A stretch of DNA of 64,000 nt from Vreelandella subterranea (GTDB lineage: Bacteria; Pseudomonadota; Gammaproteobacteria; Pseudomonadales; Halomonadaceae), in the NCBI RefSeq assembly GCF_900111305.1, contig NZ_FOGS01000003.1:62001-126000 (forward strand), given 5' to 3'. This document shows, piece by piece, positions 1 to 11,366 of this stretch (positions are counted from its first letter, which is position 1; each line of letters starts with the position of its first letter). The notes under the pieces were generated by a model, which searched no databases, had not been told where the DNA came from, and worked only from the letters and a program-made list of their open reading frames with translations. A program made the translations under genes and the position numbers.

Positions 1-915
1 ACGCTGGGCTTCCCGGGTCACATCTTGCTGACGGCGCTCAAGCACCTCGATAATGTGGTAACCGAACTGCGAACGGACAGGCTCGGAGATCTGGTTGACC
101 GCTAGCCCCCGCATAGCTTCTTCAAACGCCGGGACCGTCTGCCCGGGGCGCAACCAGCCAAGCCCCCCCCCGTTAAGCGCACTGCCATCGTCGTCGCTCA
201 TTTCACGGGCCACCGTGGCGAAATCTTCGCCCTGTGCCAGGCGCGCGCGCACTTCCTCGGCTTGCGCCCGCGCCAGGTCCTCACCGCGGGTGGGGGTTAG
301 CTCAATGAGCACGTGACGGGCACGGGTCTCCTGGATAACGGCTTCTGCGCCTACCTGCCCCATCTGCTGGCCCAGATAACGGTCAACCTCGCTGTCGCTG
401 ACATTGACCCGGTTGCTTATCTGGCGCTGCTGAACCTGGCGTATCAACATCTCGCGCCGGACATCTTCACGTACGCTGGCCAGCGTCATGCCATCGGCTT
501 CCACCGCATCGGCAAACTCGTCAAGGCTCATGTTGTTGGATTCGGCGATCGCGCGAACTTGCCGGTTCAGCTCGGTATCGTCGATGGAGACATTGGCATC
601 GCGGGCCATTTGCAGCTGAATTTCTTCAAGCACCATGCGTTCCAGCACCTGTGATTCCAGCTGCTGGCGAGAAGGAAGCGATTCACCCCGCGACTGCGCC
701 TGGCTTTCGATCTGCGCCAGCCGATTATTCAGCTCGCTGCGCATGATAACGCCGTCGTTGACCACCGCAACCACACGGTCCAGCGCCTGGCGCTCAGTGG
801 GCCCGGTGGTCTGGGCCTGAACACTCATTGGCACGGCGGCCGCCATGCAAAGGGCCAGTGCGCCTCCCAGCGAAAGCAGGGTGGCGCGGGCGAACAAGGT
901 CTTTCTCAATTTCAT
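1..915 (-). CDS. surA: Peptidyl-prolyl cis-trans isomerase SurA (3' part missing)
   Basis: Periplasmic chaperone and PPIase that helps outer-membrane beta-barrel proteins fold. The visible 305 codons begin MKLRKTLFARATLL and continue with a hydrophobic stretch ending near AQA, a typical Sec signal peptide. The remainder reads as the helical SurA N-terminal chaperone region followed by the start of a parvulin-like domain (GGLGWLRPGQ-type sequence near the window edge). The frame is open to base 1, so the C-terminus lies outside. The start is 38 bases after the lptD stop on the same strand, the usual lptD-surA order, which strongly supports the call. Confidence 0.9.
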   Translation of the reverse strand, partial: MKLRKTLFARATLLSLGGALALCMAAAVPMSVQAQTTGPTERQALDRVVAVVNDGVIMRSELNNRLAQIESQAQSRGESLPSRQQLESQVLERMVLEEIQLQMARDANVSIDDTELNRQVRAIAESNNMSLDEFADAVEADGMTLASVREDVRREMLIRQVQQRQISNRVNVSDSEVDRYLGQQMGQVGAEAVIQETRARHVLIELTPTRGEDLARAQAEEVRARLAQGEDFATVAREMSDDDGSALNGGGLGWLRPGQTVPAFEEAMRGLAVNQISEPVRSQFGYHIIEVLERRQQDVTREAQR

Positions 916-953
916 AACATCAGTCTCAATCAGTCGCCATTCGAAAGGCTAAT

Positions 954-3383
954 TTATAAAGGCGTCGGGCGGTAACCCGGAATGGCTTGTTCAAAGAACC
1001 CACCGGCATTCTGGCCAACGCCGCCCAAACCGCGGAACACAAAGCGCAGGAAGATACCGCGGTCGTTAAAATCGTCATTGATGCGCGCGGTACCATTGTC
1101 ATCGACCCATTCACGCCACACCAGCTGCAGGCCATAGCAACAGTCGTTCCACTGCACGCCCGCCAGTTGCTCGAGCGAGCGATCATTGGTTTGATCGTGA
1201 AGGTAACGGCCGATCAGATCAATCTGTGGACTGGCCTTCCAGGCAAAGGACAGGTCCCATTCTTCACGATCATAGTTGCGGAAACTGTCATCGCTGGGTT
1301 CCACGCCCGGGTTAAAGTCTTCGATTTCCCAACGGTAGCCAAGGTTCACTACGTGGCCCTGAGGGTGGCGATAGCGTAGATCAACGGTAGAACTTTCAGT
1401 ACGCTCGCGCTTGTCGTCGTAGAGCCACTCGTAGCCGGTGCTCCAGCGATCATTAATCTGCCAGTCAACCTGCGTTACCAGCGGCGAGCGATCACGGGTA
1501 GCTTTATAACGGCTTTCAGTGCCTCTATCTGGCAGCTCATCGGCGTTGCCTTCAATATCTATTCTTCGCTCGTCGAAGTAGACACTTTGTCCTACACCCA
1601 CGGATAGGCGCTCGCGACCGGTTTCGTCTGCAAGCAGCCGTGACTCGACCCCCAACGACAATCGGTTCAAATCACCCACCCGGTCGGCGCCGGAAAAGCG
1701 TTGGGCCGACCAAAGCTGATTCCAGGAGAAGGGCCGCTCGCGGCTGTCGAAGCTTGGCAGATCACTCTGGTCGGTACGCGGCACAAAGGCGTAGTTCAAG
1801 CGCGGCTCCAGGGTTTGCCGGTAGTCACGCCCACCCAGCGCCAGTTCACGCTCAAACACCAGGCCACTGTCCACGGACGTTACCGCAATGCTTCGGCTCG
1901 GCGATTCGCTGTTTTCAGTTGCCCGGTTACCGTAGTCCAACTGATAGTCGGTGTGCCAGAGCTCTGTGCGGGGCTCGATATACCCCCAAGGGCGCTCGAA
2001 CCGCCAACCCACGGCGGGGGTAAGGTGCAGGCGACTCCCTGTCGCCGCTTCGCGCTCAATGACGCGCTGTTCGTTCACATCCCGCCAGAAGTAGGTCGCG
2101 TTGGAGCGCCACTGGCTGTAAAAGCCGTTACCCAGTTGCCAACGGGCGTTGGCGGTTAGGCTTGGCAGGCGGTAAAAAGGCTTGTTGCGTTCGTTAAGCG
2201 GGTCATCCAGGCGCTGGAACCCCTGAGCCCGGGCATCCAGTTGCCAGCGTTCGCCACGGTAATCAACCTGCGCCAGGCGCTCCATACTGACACGGTCACT
2301 GCTGCCGAACTCACCGCCGAAGTCGTCAAAGTAACGCCCGTCGCTGGCGGCGCCGTAATCTAAACGGTAGCCGCTACGCGGGTTGATGCGCCCGGTATTC
2401 TGGGTTTCGAAATACCAGCGGTCCTGTCTCGCAAAACGGCCTTCCGCACCGCCCGAGCCGCCGTCATCGCTGTTCAGATAGCCCGCTTCTACGGTGCCGG
2501 CAATATCGTCTTGCAGATAGCGGAACTCGCCGTTCAGCAGCAGCCCGTGGTCGGTCATCCAGCGGGGGGTGATGGTCGCGTCGCGATTGGGCGCAATGTT
2601 CCAGTAAAACGGCTGGGTATAGTCTACCCCGTCACCGGACACAGAAATCGCCGGGGTCAACAGGCCGGTGTGGCGACGGTCATCGATCGGGAAGCGCACC
2701 CAGGGGACGTACATCACGGGCACGTCCTTGATTTCCAGACGCGCATGACGCGCGGTGCCGAAACCCGACGCCTGGTCCAGGCGAATATCGCTACTCACCA
2801 GTTGCCAGGTATTTTCGCCGGGGTCGCAGGTGGTGAAGCTGGCATCCTGGAGACGGTACTGGTCCTTTTCCAGTTGTTCCAGCTGGACGGCCTGACCGCG
2901 CAGATGCTGGTCGTAAAGCACGAATTGGCTATCGTCCAGTTGGGTGCGGTCCTCGTTGAGCATGATCTCAGCGGTGTGGCCGCGCACCAGAGAGGTGCCA
3001 TCACGCAGCGCAATATTGCCCTCGGCGTTCACCCGATCACGGTCAGGAGGCATGCTGACACGCTCAGCCTCCACTTCCTGGTCGGCACGCCGCAACACCA
3101 CGTCACCACGCAGAATCGTCTGCCCATCGATGTCATAATCCGCTTCGGTGGCTTCGGCCGCCAGCGTTTCCGGGTTGTCCTGTGCCGCCAGGCGGTAGCC
3201 GGGCATCACGTAACGCCCACGGCATAGCTGGGTTGCCGCTTCTTCTCGTCCCCAAGGCTGCCAGTCCAGCGCCTCCGCCGCGAATGGCTCGCTCTGTGCC
3301 ACGACGGAAAAAGAGGCGCTTGCCAGCAAACTGCCCATCAATGTTTGCGCCACTGGCACCGCGCGCGAAAATCGCTTGCCCAT
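954..3383 (-). CDS. lptD: LPS-assembly protein LptD
   Basis: Outer-membrane beta-barrel that, with LptE, inserts lipopolysaccharide into the outer leaflet. The start at MGKRFSRAV is preferred over one six codons upstream because an AAGGA box sits about 10 bases before it. That gives 809 residues with a signal peptide ending near VVAQ. The N-terminal OstA/LptA-like beta-jellyroll (DGQTILRGDVVLRRAD) is followed by the long barrel domain. The four cysteines of the family disulfide switch are visible: one after AATQ, one in TTCDPG, and the CC pair in NDCCYG near the C-terminus. surA follows on the same strand. Confidence 0.96.
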   Translation of the reverse strand: MGKRFSRAVPVAQTLMGSLLASASFSVVAQSEPFAAEALDWQPWGREEAATQLCRGRYVMPGYRLAAQDNPETLAAEATEADYDIDGQTILRGDVVLRRADQEVEAERVSMPPDRDRVNAEGNIALRDGTSLVRGHTAEIMLNEDRTQLDDSQFVLYDQHLRGQAVQLEQLEKDQYRLQDASFTTCDPGENTWQLVSSDIRLDQASGFGTARHARLEIKDVPVMYVPWVRFPIDDRRHTGLLTPAISVSGDGVDYTQPFYWNIAPNRDATITPRWMTDHGLLLNGEFRYLQDDIAGTVEAGYLNSDDGGSGGAEGRFARQDRWYFETQNTGRINPRSGYRLDYGAASDGRYFDDFGGEFGSSDRVSMERLAQVDYRGERWQLDARAQGFQRLDDPLNERNKPFYRLPSLTANARWQLGNGFYSQWRSNATYFWRDVNEQRVIEREAATGSRLHLTPAVGWRFERPWGYIEPRTELWHTDYQLDYGNRATENSESPSRSIAVTSVDSGLVFERELALGGRDYRQTLEPRLNYAFVPRTDQSDLPSFDSRERPFSWNQLWSAQRFSGADRVGDLNRLSLGVESRLLADETGRERLSVGVGQSVYFDERRIDIEGNADELPDRGTESRYKATRDRSPLVTQVDWQINDRWSTGYEWLYDDKRERTESSTVDLRYRHPQGHVVNLGYRWEIEDFNPGVEPSDDSFRNYDREEWDLSFAWKASPQIDLIGRYLHDQTNDRSLEQLAGVQWNDCCYGLQLVWREWVDDNGTARINDDFNDRGIFLRFVFRGLGGVGQNAGGFFEQAIPGYRPTPL

Positions 3384-3412
3384 GTTCGTTATCCTTGGCA
3401 TCGAGAATCGGT

Positions 3413-3440
3413 ATTATACAGTCCGCATCATGCCCGACCA
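3413..3440 (-). promoter_or_regulatory. Candidate lptD promoter
   Basis: A perfect TATAAT lies on the minus strand at 3413-3418, 30 bases before the lptD start codon. The -35 match (TGGTCG or CTGGTC, 16-17 bases away) is weak. The element overlaps the leader of the divergent amgK gene, so the two transcripts start from nearly the same DNA. Confidence 0.4.
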
Positions 3441-3453
3441 GCCAGGAGCTTGC

Positions 3454-5527
<2,074 letters not shown>

Positions 5528-5622
5528 GGCCACCATGAGACAGTGCGGTGCGAACCGGGTAAGAGATGTTATGCTGCGCGACTTACTTTTTATCAGCCAG
5601 CCGCCTGAATGAGGAGAGCAAC

Positions 5623-6042
5623 GTGAAAGCACGCGTAAAATGGACAGATGGTCGCCAGTTCGTCGCTGAGTCGGGCAGCGGCCACAGCGTGGTGATTGAC
5701 GGCCCGCCCGATCACGGCGGCCGCAACACCGGCCCAAGGCCCATGGAAATGCTGCTGATGGGCATGGGCAGCTGCACGGCATTTGATATCCTGAACATTC
5801 TCGACAAGGCACGCGCCGACGTCACCGACTGCGTGGCAGAGCTTGACGCTGAGCGGGCCGACAGCGTGCCTTCGGTGTTCACGCGTATTCATGTGCACTT
5901 TGTGGTCACCGGTCGCGCGCTGAAAGAAAAACAGGTCCAGCGCGCCGTCGAGCTGTCCGCAGAAAAATACTGCAGTGCATCGATCATGCTCACCAACGGC
6001 GGCGTCGAGATCACCCATTCTTACGAGATCGTCGACGCCTGA
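5623..6042 (+). CDS. OsmC/YhfA family protein
   Basis: 139 residues from a GTG preceded by GAGGAGAG at 5611-5618; a longer reading frame lacks a ribosome site. It has the OsmC-like fold with the two redox cysteines of the family, in MGSCTAFD and in KYCSAS. OsmC members reduce organic hydroperoxides. The YhfA branch it most resembles (RPMEMLLMGMGSC) has no settled substrate, so a thiol-peroxidase role is family knowledge rather than shown. Confidence 0.85.
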   Translation: MKARVKWTDGRQFVAESGSGHSVVIDGPPDHGGRNTGPRPMEMLLMGMGSCTAFDILNILDKARADVTDCVAELDAERADSVPSVFTRIHVHFVVTGRALKEKQVQRAVELSAEKYCSASIMLTNGGVEITHSYEIVDA

Positions 6043-6122
6043 GCGCTGTTGCATTGAAAATGCGCTCAAGCTTAGGCAGGCAGCCAAAAAACTTGCCCTG
6101 CTGGATGCATCCGGCGTCCGGG

Positions 6123-6141
6123 GCGGGCATAATACGCCCGC
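6123..6141 (+). promoter_or_regulatory. Inverted repeat with -10-like element upstream of speD
   Basis: GCGGGC and GCCCGC form a perfect 6-base inverted repeat around ATAATAC, and CATAAT inside it resembles a -10 box. It lies 124 bases before the speD start, in an otherwise featureless 222-base gap. It could be an operator overlapping the promoter; no good -35 box is seen. Confidence 0.3.
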
Positions 6142-6264
6142 TTATTGAACGCCTGGGATGATCAGGTGCTGATTTGAGTGCTCATCACCATGCGTCGCTA
6201 ACGCATGATCGGTTCCGGCGTTGGCTCGTCGGGGTGTTTTCATCTGCCATAGGGAGGCTCGGAC

Positions 6265-7059
6265 GTGTCAGATAATCTCCGACTCCACGGGTTTAACAAC
6301 CTGACCAGCTCGCTAAGCTTCAACATTTACGATATCTGTTACGCCAAGACAGAAGAGCAGCGTGCGGCTTATATCGATTACATCGATGAGCTCTACAATG
6401 CCGAACGGCTAACGCAGATTCTTAAAGACGTGACCAACATCATTGGCGCCCATGTGCTGAACATTTCGCGCCAGGATTACGAGCCCCACGGCGCCAGCGT
6501 GACGGTACTGATTGCCGAACATGAGCTGGACGAGACGGCCCCCGAGCAGACAGAACCTGGGCCGGGGCCGCTGCCGGAAACCGTGGTCGCGCACCTGGAC
6601 AAAAGCCATGTCACGGTGCACAGCTACCCTGAATCACACCCGGATAACGGCATCAGCACCTTCCGCCTGGATATCGATGTCTCGACCTGTGGTCATATCA
6701 GTCCCCTCAAGGCGCTGAACTACCTGATCCACAGCTTCGACTCCGATATCGTGACGATGGATTATCGTGTTCGCGGCTTTACCCGCGACGTGGACGGCAA
6801 AAAGCTGTTTATCGACCACGACATCACCTCGATCCAGGATTACCTGGCCGAAGACACCAAGCACGCCTATCAAATGATCGACGTGAACGTGTACCAGGAA
6901 AACATGTTTCACACCAAGATGCTGCTCAAGGACTTCGAACTGGACAACTATCTGTTCGGCACTTCTCGGCGGGATATCACCTTCGAGGAAGCGCGCGATA
7001 TCGAAGACCGCTTGCGCAAGGAAATGCTCGAGATCTTCTACTCGCGCAACCTCGACTGA
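6265..7059 (+). CDS. speD: S-adenosylmethionine decarboxylase proenzyme (SpeD, E. coli type)
   Basis: Pyruvoyl enzyme that makes decarboxylated AdoMet, the aminopropyl donor for spermidine. The GTG start follows GGGAGG; length is 264 residues, as in the enterobacterial class. The self-cleavage site is the Lys-Ser pair in [17 protein letters not shown], making Ser114 the pyruvoyl precursor. The conserved [15 protein letters not shown] segment carries the catalytic cysteine region. No speE is adjacent. It is convergent with the acyltransferase gene, with 10 bases between stops. Confidence 0.95.
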   Translation: MSDNLRLHGFNNLTSSLSFNIYDICYAKTEEQRAAYIDYIDELYNAERLTQILKDVTNIIGAHVLNISRQDYEPHGASVTVLIAEHELDETAPEQTEPGPGPLPETVVAHLDKSHVTVHSYPESHPDNGISTFRLDIDVSTCGHISPLKALNYLIHSFDSDIVTMDYRVRGFTRDVDGKKLFIDHDITSIQDYLAEDTKHAYQMIDVNVYQENMFHTKMLLKDFELDNYLFGTSRRDITFEEARDIEDRLRKEMLEIFYSRNLD

Positions 7060-7069
7060 AGACGCGCGG

Positions 7070-7999
7070 CTAGTAAACCCCCGGCTCACCCTCGGGCCGG
7101 GTCTTGAAACGCCGATGCAGCCAGAGATACTGCTCGGGGTGCTGGCGAATCGCCTGCTCGATAAAGGCATTGACCCGGGTGGCATCGGCCACTTCATCGT
7201 GGCTGGGATAATCTTCCAGCGCGGGCAGCCACTCGTAGGTGTAGGTACGGTTATCGGGGTTGCGGTAGAAAATCAACGGCACGACCTGCGCCCCGGTCAT
7301 CCGCGCAATTTTGGCAGTTAACCGCACGGTCGCGGCCTGTTGACCAAAAAACGGGGCAAACACGCTGGCATCACGGCCAAAGTCCTGGTCGGGTGAATAC
7401 CATACCGAGTGTCCGGCTTTCAGCCGCCGTATAACGCTGCGCAGGTCATGACGGTGAATCATCTCATCGAACACCCGCCGACGGGCGCGGGTCATGAAGC
7501 GGTCGAACAGCGGGTTATTGTGCGGACGGTAGACCGCGTCCGAGCGGAAAAACAGCGAATGCAGCGCGCCCCCCAGATCCAGCGGCGAAAAATGCACGCC
7601 AATGATCAGCACCCCCTTCCCCTGCGCCTGGGCCCTGGCCAGATTCTCTTCGCCGATGCACGCGACGCGATGGCGAAAGTCCTCGGGGCTGCGGCACCAC
7701 GCAACAGCGGTTTCCATCAGCCCGATGCCATTGGCAATAAAGGTCTGCTTGACCAACCGGCGCTGTTCGTCAGGGCTTTTTTCAGGAAAACAGAGCCTTA
7801 TATTGACGTCGGTAATGTGTCGGCGGCGTTTGGCAAAGCGCCAGGCCAAACGCCCGATTGCCGACCCGATCGCCATGTTCAATCGCCAGGGAAGCCATGC
7901 CACGACATGCATGGACGCAATGGCCGCCCAGGTGGGCCAAAAGCGCGGGTGCGCGAAAGAACGGGGATACGATGAACCTGACATGTGTCTCGTCGCCAT
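7070..7999 (-). CDS. lpxL: LpxL/HtrB-family lipid A secondary acyltransferase
   Basis: Inner-membrane enzyme transferring an acyl chain from acyl-ACP to a Kdo2-lipid A precursor. The 309-residue protein has a hydrophobic N-terminal segment (ASMHVVAWLPWRLNMAIG) and the HX4D acyltransferase motif in GVHFSPLDLGG. WYSPDQDFG and VVPLIFYR fit the LpxL/LpxM family. Whether it is the laurate (LpxL) or myristate (LpxM) type cannot be settled here; the symbol is for the closest class. It begins directly after the alr stop codon, so the two are probably co-transcribed. Confidence 0.82.
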   Translation of the reverse strand: MATRHMSGSSYPRSFAHPRFWPTWAAIASMHVVAWLPWRLNMAIGSAIGRLAWRFAKRRRHITDVNIRLCFPEKSPDEQRRLVKQTFIANGIGLMETAVAWCRSPEDFRHRVACIGEENLARAQAQGKGVLIIGVHFSPLDLGGALHSLFFRSDAVYRPHNNPLFDRFMTRARRRVFDEMIHRHDLRSVIRRLKAGHSVWYSPDQDFGRDASVFAPFFGQQAATVRLTAKIARMTGAQVVPLIFYRNPDNRTYTYEWLPALEDYPSHDEVADATRVNAFIEQAIRQHPEQYLWLHRRFKTRPEGEPGVY

Positions 8000-9100
8000 T
8001 TAATCAAAAGCGCCATGATAACGGCGCGGCACGCGGGGCAACACCCCTGTCAGCAAGGTGTAGCTGATGGTATCGCAGTGGCGAGCAACGTCATCCACCG
8101 ATAGCACCGTGCCATTGCTTGCACGCCCCCAGAGCACAACCTCGCTGCCAATGACGGCATCGGGCACGCCGCTTACATCCACCGTGAACATGTCCATGGA
8201 GACCTTGCCTGCCAGCGAACAGCGCTGACCGTTCACCAGCACTGGCGTGCCATCCTGGGCGTGGCGGTCATAGCCATCGCCATAGCCCCCGGCCACCACC
8301 GCGATGCGCGAGGGACGCGGTGCCCGCCAGCGGCCGCCGTAGCCGACCGGTTCGCCCGCCTCAACGTCACGCAGGGCAATGATTTCAGAACGCAGCGTCA
8401 TTACCGGACACAACCGGTCCGTGGCAGGGGTAGCGGTTTCCAGCGGATTACTGCCATACAGCATAATACCGGGCCGGTTCCAGGCGCCGTGGGCCTCCGG
8501 CCAGGCGAGGGTCGCGGGGGAATTCGCCAGACACAGCGGCGCATCAAGCTGAGTGGCAAGCGCTTGCAGCAGCGTCATCTGCTGTTGGAAGTAGCGGCTA
8601 TCCGAGGCGTCGGCGGTGGCAAAGTGGCTCATCAGGTGCAGCCCTGTGGCCTCGGGCGCCTCGCTGAGCCGTTGCCAGACGGCGCAGGCGTCTTCAGGGG
8701 CAAACCCCAGGCGATGCATGCCCGAATCCACCTTGACCCAGACGGGAATCGGCGCGCGCGGCGAAAAAGCCAGCAGCGCCTCAACCTGCCAGGCACTGTG
8801 CACCGCCATCCATAGCCGGTAGTCATCCACCAGCGCCAACTCGTCAGCACTGAAGATACCTTCCAGCAGGATAATCGGTGCGGTGATGCCGCCTTCGCGC
8901 AGCGTCACTGCCTCTTCCAGGCACGCCACCGCGAATGCCGAGGCATCGTGCGCCAAGGCACGCGCGCATTCAAGCGCGCCGTGACCATAGGCGTCTGCCT
9001 TGATGACCGCTACGGAGCGGCTATGTGGCGCGCACTGACACGCCAGCTGATAGTTATGACGCAGTGCGTCCAAATCAATATGGGCCACCAGCGGGCGCAT
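8000..9100 (-). CDS. alr: Alanine racemase
   Basis: PLP enzyme interconverting L- and D-alanine for peptidoglycan. It has 366 residues. The PLP lysine lies in VIKADAYGHG near residue 34, and the second catalytic base, a tyrosine, is in PVGYGGRWRA in the C-terminal domain. HLMSHFATAD and the terminal SYTLLTGVLPRVPR are standard. rpoS ends 110 bases upstream with a terminator-like hairpin between, so alr probably has its own promoter there. Confidence 0.96.
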   Translation of the reverse strand: MRPLVAHIDLDALRHNYQLACQCAPHSRSVAVIKADAYGHGALECARALAHDASAFAVACLEEAVTLREGGITAPIILLEGIFSADELALVDDYRLWMAVHSAWQVEALLAFSPRAPIPVWVKVDSGMHRLGFAPEDACAVWQRLSEAPEATGLHLMSHFATADASDSRYFQQQMTLLQALATQLDAPLCLANSPATLAWPEAHGAWNRPGIMLYGSNPLETATPATDRLCPVMTLRSEIIALRDVEAGEPVGYGGRWRAPRPSRIAVVAGGYGDGYDRHAQDGTPVLVNGQRCSLAGKVSMDMFTVDVSGVPDAVIGSEVVLWGRASNGTVLSVDDVARHCDTISYTLLTGVLPRVPRRYHGAFD

Positions 9101-9150
9101 GAGTTTTCTCGCTTGTTGCTTGCCAATCGGGGTCGAACATTATCGCTAAA

Positions 9151-9177
9151 TAAAGCCACCGGGCGCATGGCCCGGTG
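9151..9177 (-). terminator. Terminator-like hairpin after rpoS
   Basis: CACCGGGC (9157-9164) and GCCCGGTG (9170-9177) form a perfect 8-base GC-rich stem with a 5-base loop. Read on the minus strand it is followed by GGCTTTATTT, a modest U-rich tail. Its place 34 bases after the rpoS stop suits rho-independent termination of the nlpD-rpoS transcript. Confidence 0.6.
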
Positions 9178-9210
9178 TTGGGGGAACTCACAAGGGTTAG
9201 AGAAAGACGG

Positions 9211-10179
9211 TTAGCTTTCAAAAATCGACGACAGCGACAACCCCTGCTTCTCCAGCGACCGGCGTAGTTTCTTGAGCGCCTCAACCTGAATCTGACGCAC
9301 CCGCTCTCGGGTCAAGCCGATCTCGGCGCCCACTTCTTCAAGGGTCGCCGCTTCATGGCCACGCAACCCAAAACGACGTACCACCACCTCGCGCTGTTTT
9401 TCATTGAGCTCGTCGAGCCAGTGGTCAACGTGCTCCTTGACATCGCCATCCACCAGGGAGGCTTCGGGGCCGTGGTCCTCCTCATCAGACAGCGTGTCGA
9501 TGAGGGGCTTGTCGCTTTCGCCGCCCATGGGGTAATCAACCGACGAGACCCGTTCGTTAAGCCCCAGCATCTTTTTCACCGTGCCTACCGGCTTGTCGAG
9601 GTGCTCGGCAATTTCTTCCGCCGTGGCTTCGTGGTCGAGCTTTTGCGTCAACTCACGGGCAGCCCGCAGGTAAATATTGAGTTCCTTGACCACATGGATC
9701 GGCAGACGAATGGTGCGTGTCTGATTCATCAACGCCCGTTCGATGGTTTGCCGTATCCACCAGGTGGCGTAGGTGGAAAAACGGAAGCCGCGTTCGGGGT
9801 CAAATTTCTCGACGGCCCGGATCAGCCCCAGATTACCTTCCTCAATCAGGTCCAGCAGGGTCAAGCCACGGTTGAGATAGCGACGGGCAATCTTCACCAC
9901 CAGGCGCAGGTTGGACTCGATCATCCGCGAGCGCCCAAGCGGATCCCCCTTGCGGGCCAGGCGCCCGTAATAGACTTCCTCTTCCGGCGTCAGCAGTGGT
10001 GAAAAGCCAATCTCGTTGAGGTAAATCTGTGTGGCATCAAGACTTTGATGCTGACGGTCCTCGCGCCCTAACGCTTTTTCGAAGGCATCTTCAGCGGCGG
10101 TAACGTCCTCGCCGTCGTCAAGTGCTTCCTCCACAGCGTTCAGGTCTACTTCCTGTAGATCTTTTTCCAGCATACTCAT
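9211..10179 (-). CDS. rpoS: RNA polymerase sigma factor RpoS
   Basis: Stationary-phase and general-stress sigma factor, very important in a halophile because it drives osmotic stress genes. The 322 residues show region 1.2 ([14 protein letters not shown]), the core-binding and -10 recognition region 2 ([18 protein letters not shown], then [16 protein letters not shown]), region 3 and the region 4 helix-turn-helix ([20 protein letters not shown]). The acidic N-terminus and the position after nlpD identify it as RpoS rather than RpoD or RpoH. Confidence 0.97.
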   Translation of the reverse strand: MSMLEKDLQEVDLNAVEEALDDGEDVTAAEDAFEKALGREDRQHQSLDATQIYLNEIGFSPLLTPEEEVYYGRLARKGDPLGRSRMIESNLRLVVKIARRYLNRGLTLLDLIEEGNLGLIRAVEKFDPERGFRFSTYATWWIRQTIERALMNQTRTIRLPIHVVKELNIYLRAARELTQKLDHEATAEEIAEHLDKPVGTVKKMLGLNERVSSVDYPMGGESDKPLIDTLSDEEDHGPEASLVDGDVKEHVDHWLDELNEKQREVVVRRFGLRGHEAATLEEVGAEIGLTRERVRQIQVEALKKLRRSLEKQGLSLSSIFES

Positions 10180-10213
10180 GCGTCTTACCCCCGTTATATC
10201 GCCTATCCGCCCT

Positions 10214-10242
10214 TAAAAAAGCCAAATGGGTCGCTTGGGCTT
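10214..10242 (-). terminator. Hairpin with T6 run between nlpD and rpoS
   Basis: Minus-strand AAGCC-C-AA (higher coordinates) pairs with TT-T-GGCTT with one mismatch across a loop of about 8 bases, followed immediately by six T residues (the A run at 10215-10220). It is a weak rho-independent terminator in form. It sits between the nlpD stop and the rpoS start, so it could end nlpD transcripts, attenuate read-through, or lie in a long rpoS leader. Confidence 0.4.
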
Positions 10243-10327
10243 CCCATCGTTATTGTTATACAAAGCGTTCACGCCGTTACCTGTCGAGTGGGTCTTGGCA
10301 ACGTACGCTGTACATGGCTGATACCGG

Positions 10328-11359
10328 TTAGCGTGACGGTAGAAACTCCAGGGGATCTTGTGGTTGCCCTTCGCGGCGTACCTCGAAATGCAGTCTCACG
10401 TCTTCCGCGTCACTATCGCCCATAGTGGCAATTACCTCACCGGCTTCCACAACGTCGTTCTCGCTGACATTCAGGCTGTCGTTATGCGCATAAGCGCTGA
10501 GAAATTCATCGTTGTGCTTGAGCAGGATGAGGTTACCGTAACCGCGCACACCGCTGCCTGCATATACCACAATGCCAGGACCAGCAGCTCTTACAGGTTG
10601 CCCCTTTTCACCTGCGATATCAATACCGGCGGTGATGCTATCGCCCTGACCGAACTCGCCTACCACATCGCCGTCGCTGGGCCACCGCCAGTCGATGGTT
10701 TCGGCAGGCGTATAGGTGCGCCCATCGCGATCAGACGCCGAGTCCTCACGAGCGGCCGGCGCCTGTTCCGGAACCGTTTCGGCTTCCGGTTCAGGCGCTG
10801 TTTGCGTTTCAGCCTGTTCAGGCCGAGCTTGCTCAGCCTGAGGTTGAGGGGGGGGCGAATCGGAAGCCGACTGCGTCTCAGGAGCAGTGTCAGGCGTGGT
10901 GACATTTTCCTCGTCTCTGGCATCACGCTCAGCCGTCAGCCGCTGGTTACGCTCGATGGCTGACTCATCAGGCAACAACCAGTCCATTTGCTGATCATCG
11001 CTCGAGGCGGAGGTGGAAGCCCCGGGCGAAAGGCCTCTTGCCACCGCACCGCCTGAGCGTTCATCCGCTGAGGCGCCCCCCGACGTTGAAGCCGCACCCT
11101 CGCGCAGGGCAACCGTCTGCCCGGGATAGATGCGATAAGGAGGATCAATGTCATTGATTGCCGCCAGGTCACGGTAATCGAGATTATGCTGCCAGGCGAT
11201 GCCGTACAGGGTGTCACCTTCCTTGACCTGGTATTCTGGGGAGCGCTCGACCGCTTCACGGGCGTCGCTCAAATCGCGCACCTGCGGGCCGCCGCCCTGC
11301 TGATTGGCACAGCCAGCAACGGCCAGCGCCAGTGCGGACATCATTACTATCTTACGCAT
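10328..11359 (-). CDS. nlpD: NlpD-like lipoprotein with LysM and degenerate M23 domains
   Basis: Outer-membrane lipoprotein that activates a septal amidase (AmiC type) during cell separation. Lipobox AVAGC puts the lipid-modified Cys at residue 17. A LysM domain (YQVKEGDTLYGIAWQHN ... IYPGQTVAL) follows at about residues 43-88. Then comes a Pro/Glu/Gln-rich linker of roughly 110 residues and a C-terminal LytM domain. The usual metal-binding His of active M23 enzymes is replaced (TAGIDIAGEKG), so it is probably non-catalytic, as in E. coli NlpD. It precedes rpoS as expected. Confidence 0.92.
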   Translation of the reverse strand: MRKIVMMSALALAVAGCANQQGGGPQVRDLSDAREAVERSPEYQVKEGDTLYGIAWQHNLDYRDLAAINDIDPPYRIYPGQTVALREGAASTSGGASADERSGGAVARGLSPGASTSASSDDQQMDWLLPDESAIERNQRLTAERDARDEENVTTPDTAPETQSASDSPPPQPQAEQARPEQAETQTAPEPEAETVPEQAPAAREDSASDRDGRTYTPAETIDWRWPSDGDVVGEFGQGDSITAGIDIAGEKGQPVRAAGPGIVVYAGSGVRGYGNLILLKHNDEFLSAYAHNDSLNVSENDVVEAGEVIATMGDSDAEDVRLHFEVRREGQPQDPLEFLPSR

Positions 11360-11366
11360 GCAAAGC

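Noticed and set aside
10358..10963. Plus-strand open frame of 201 codons opposite nlpD
   Set aside because: The minus strand encodes a lipoprotein with LysM and LytM domains; the plus-strand frame is Arg-rich noise.
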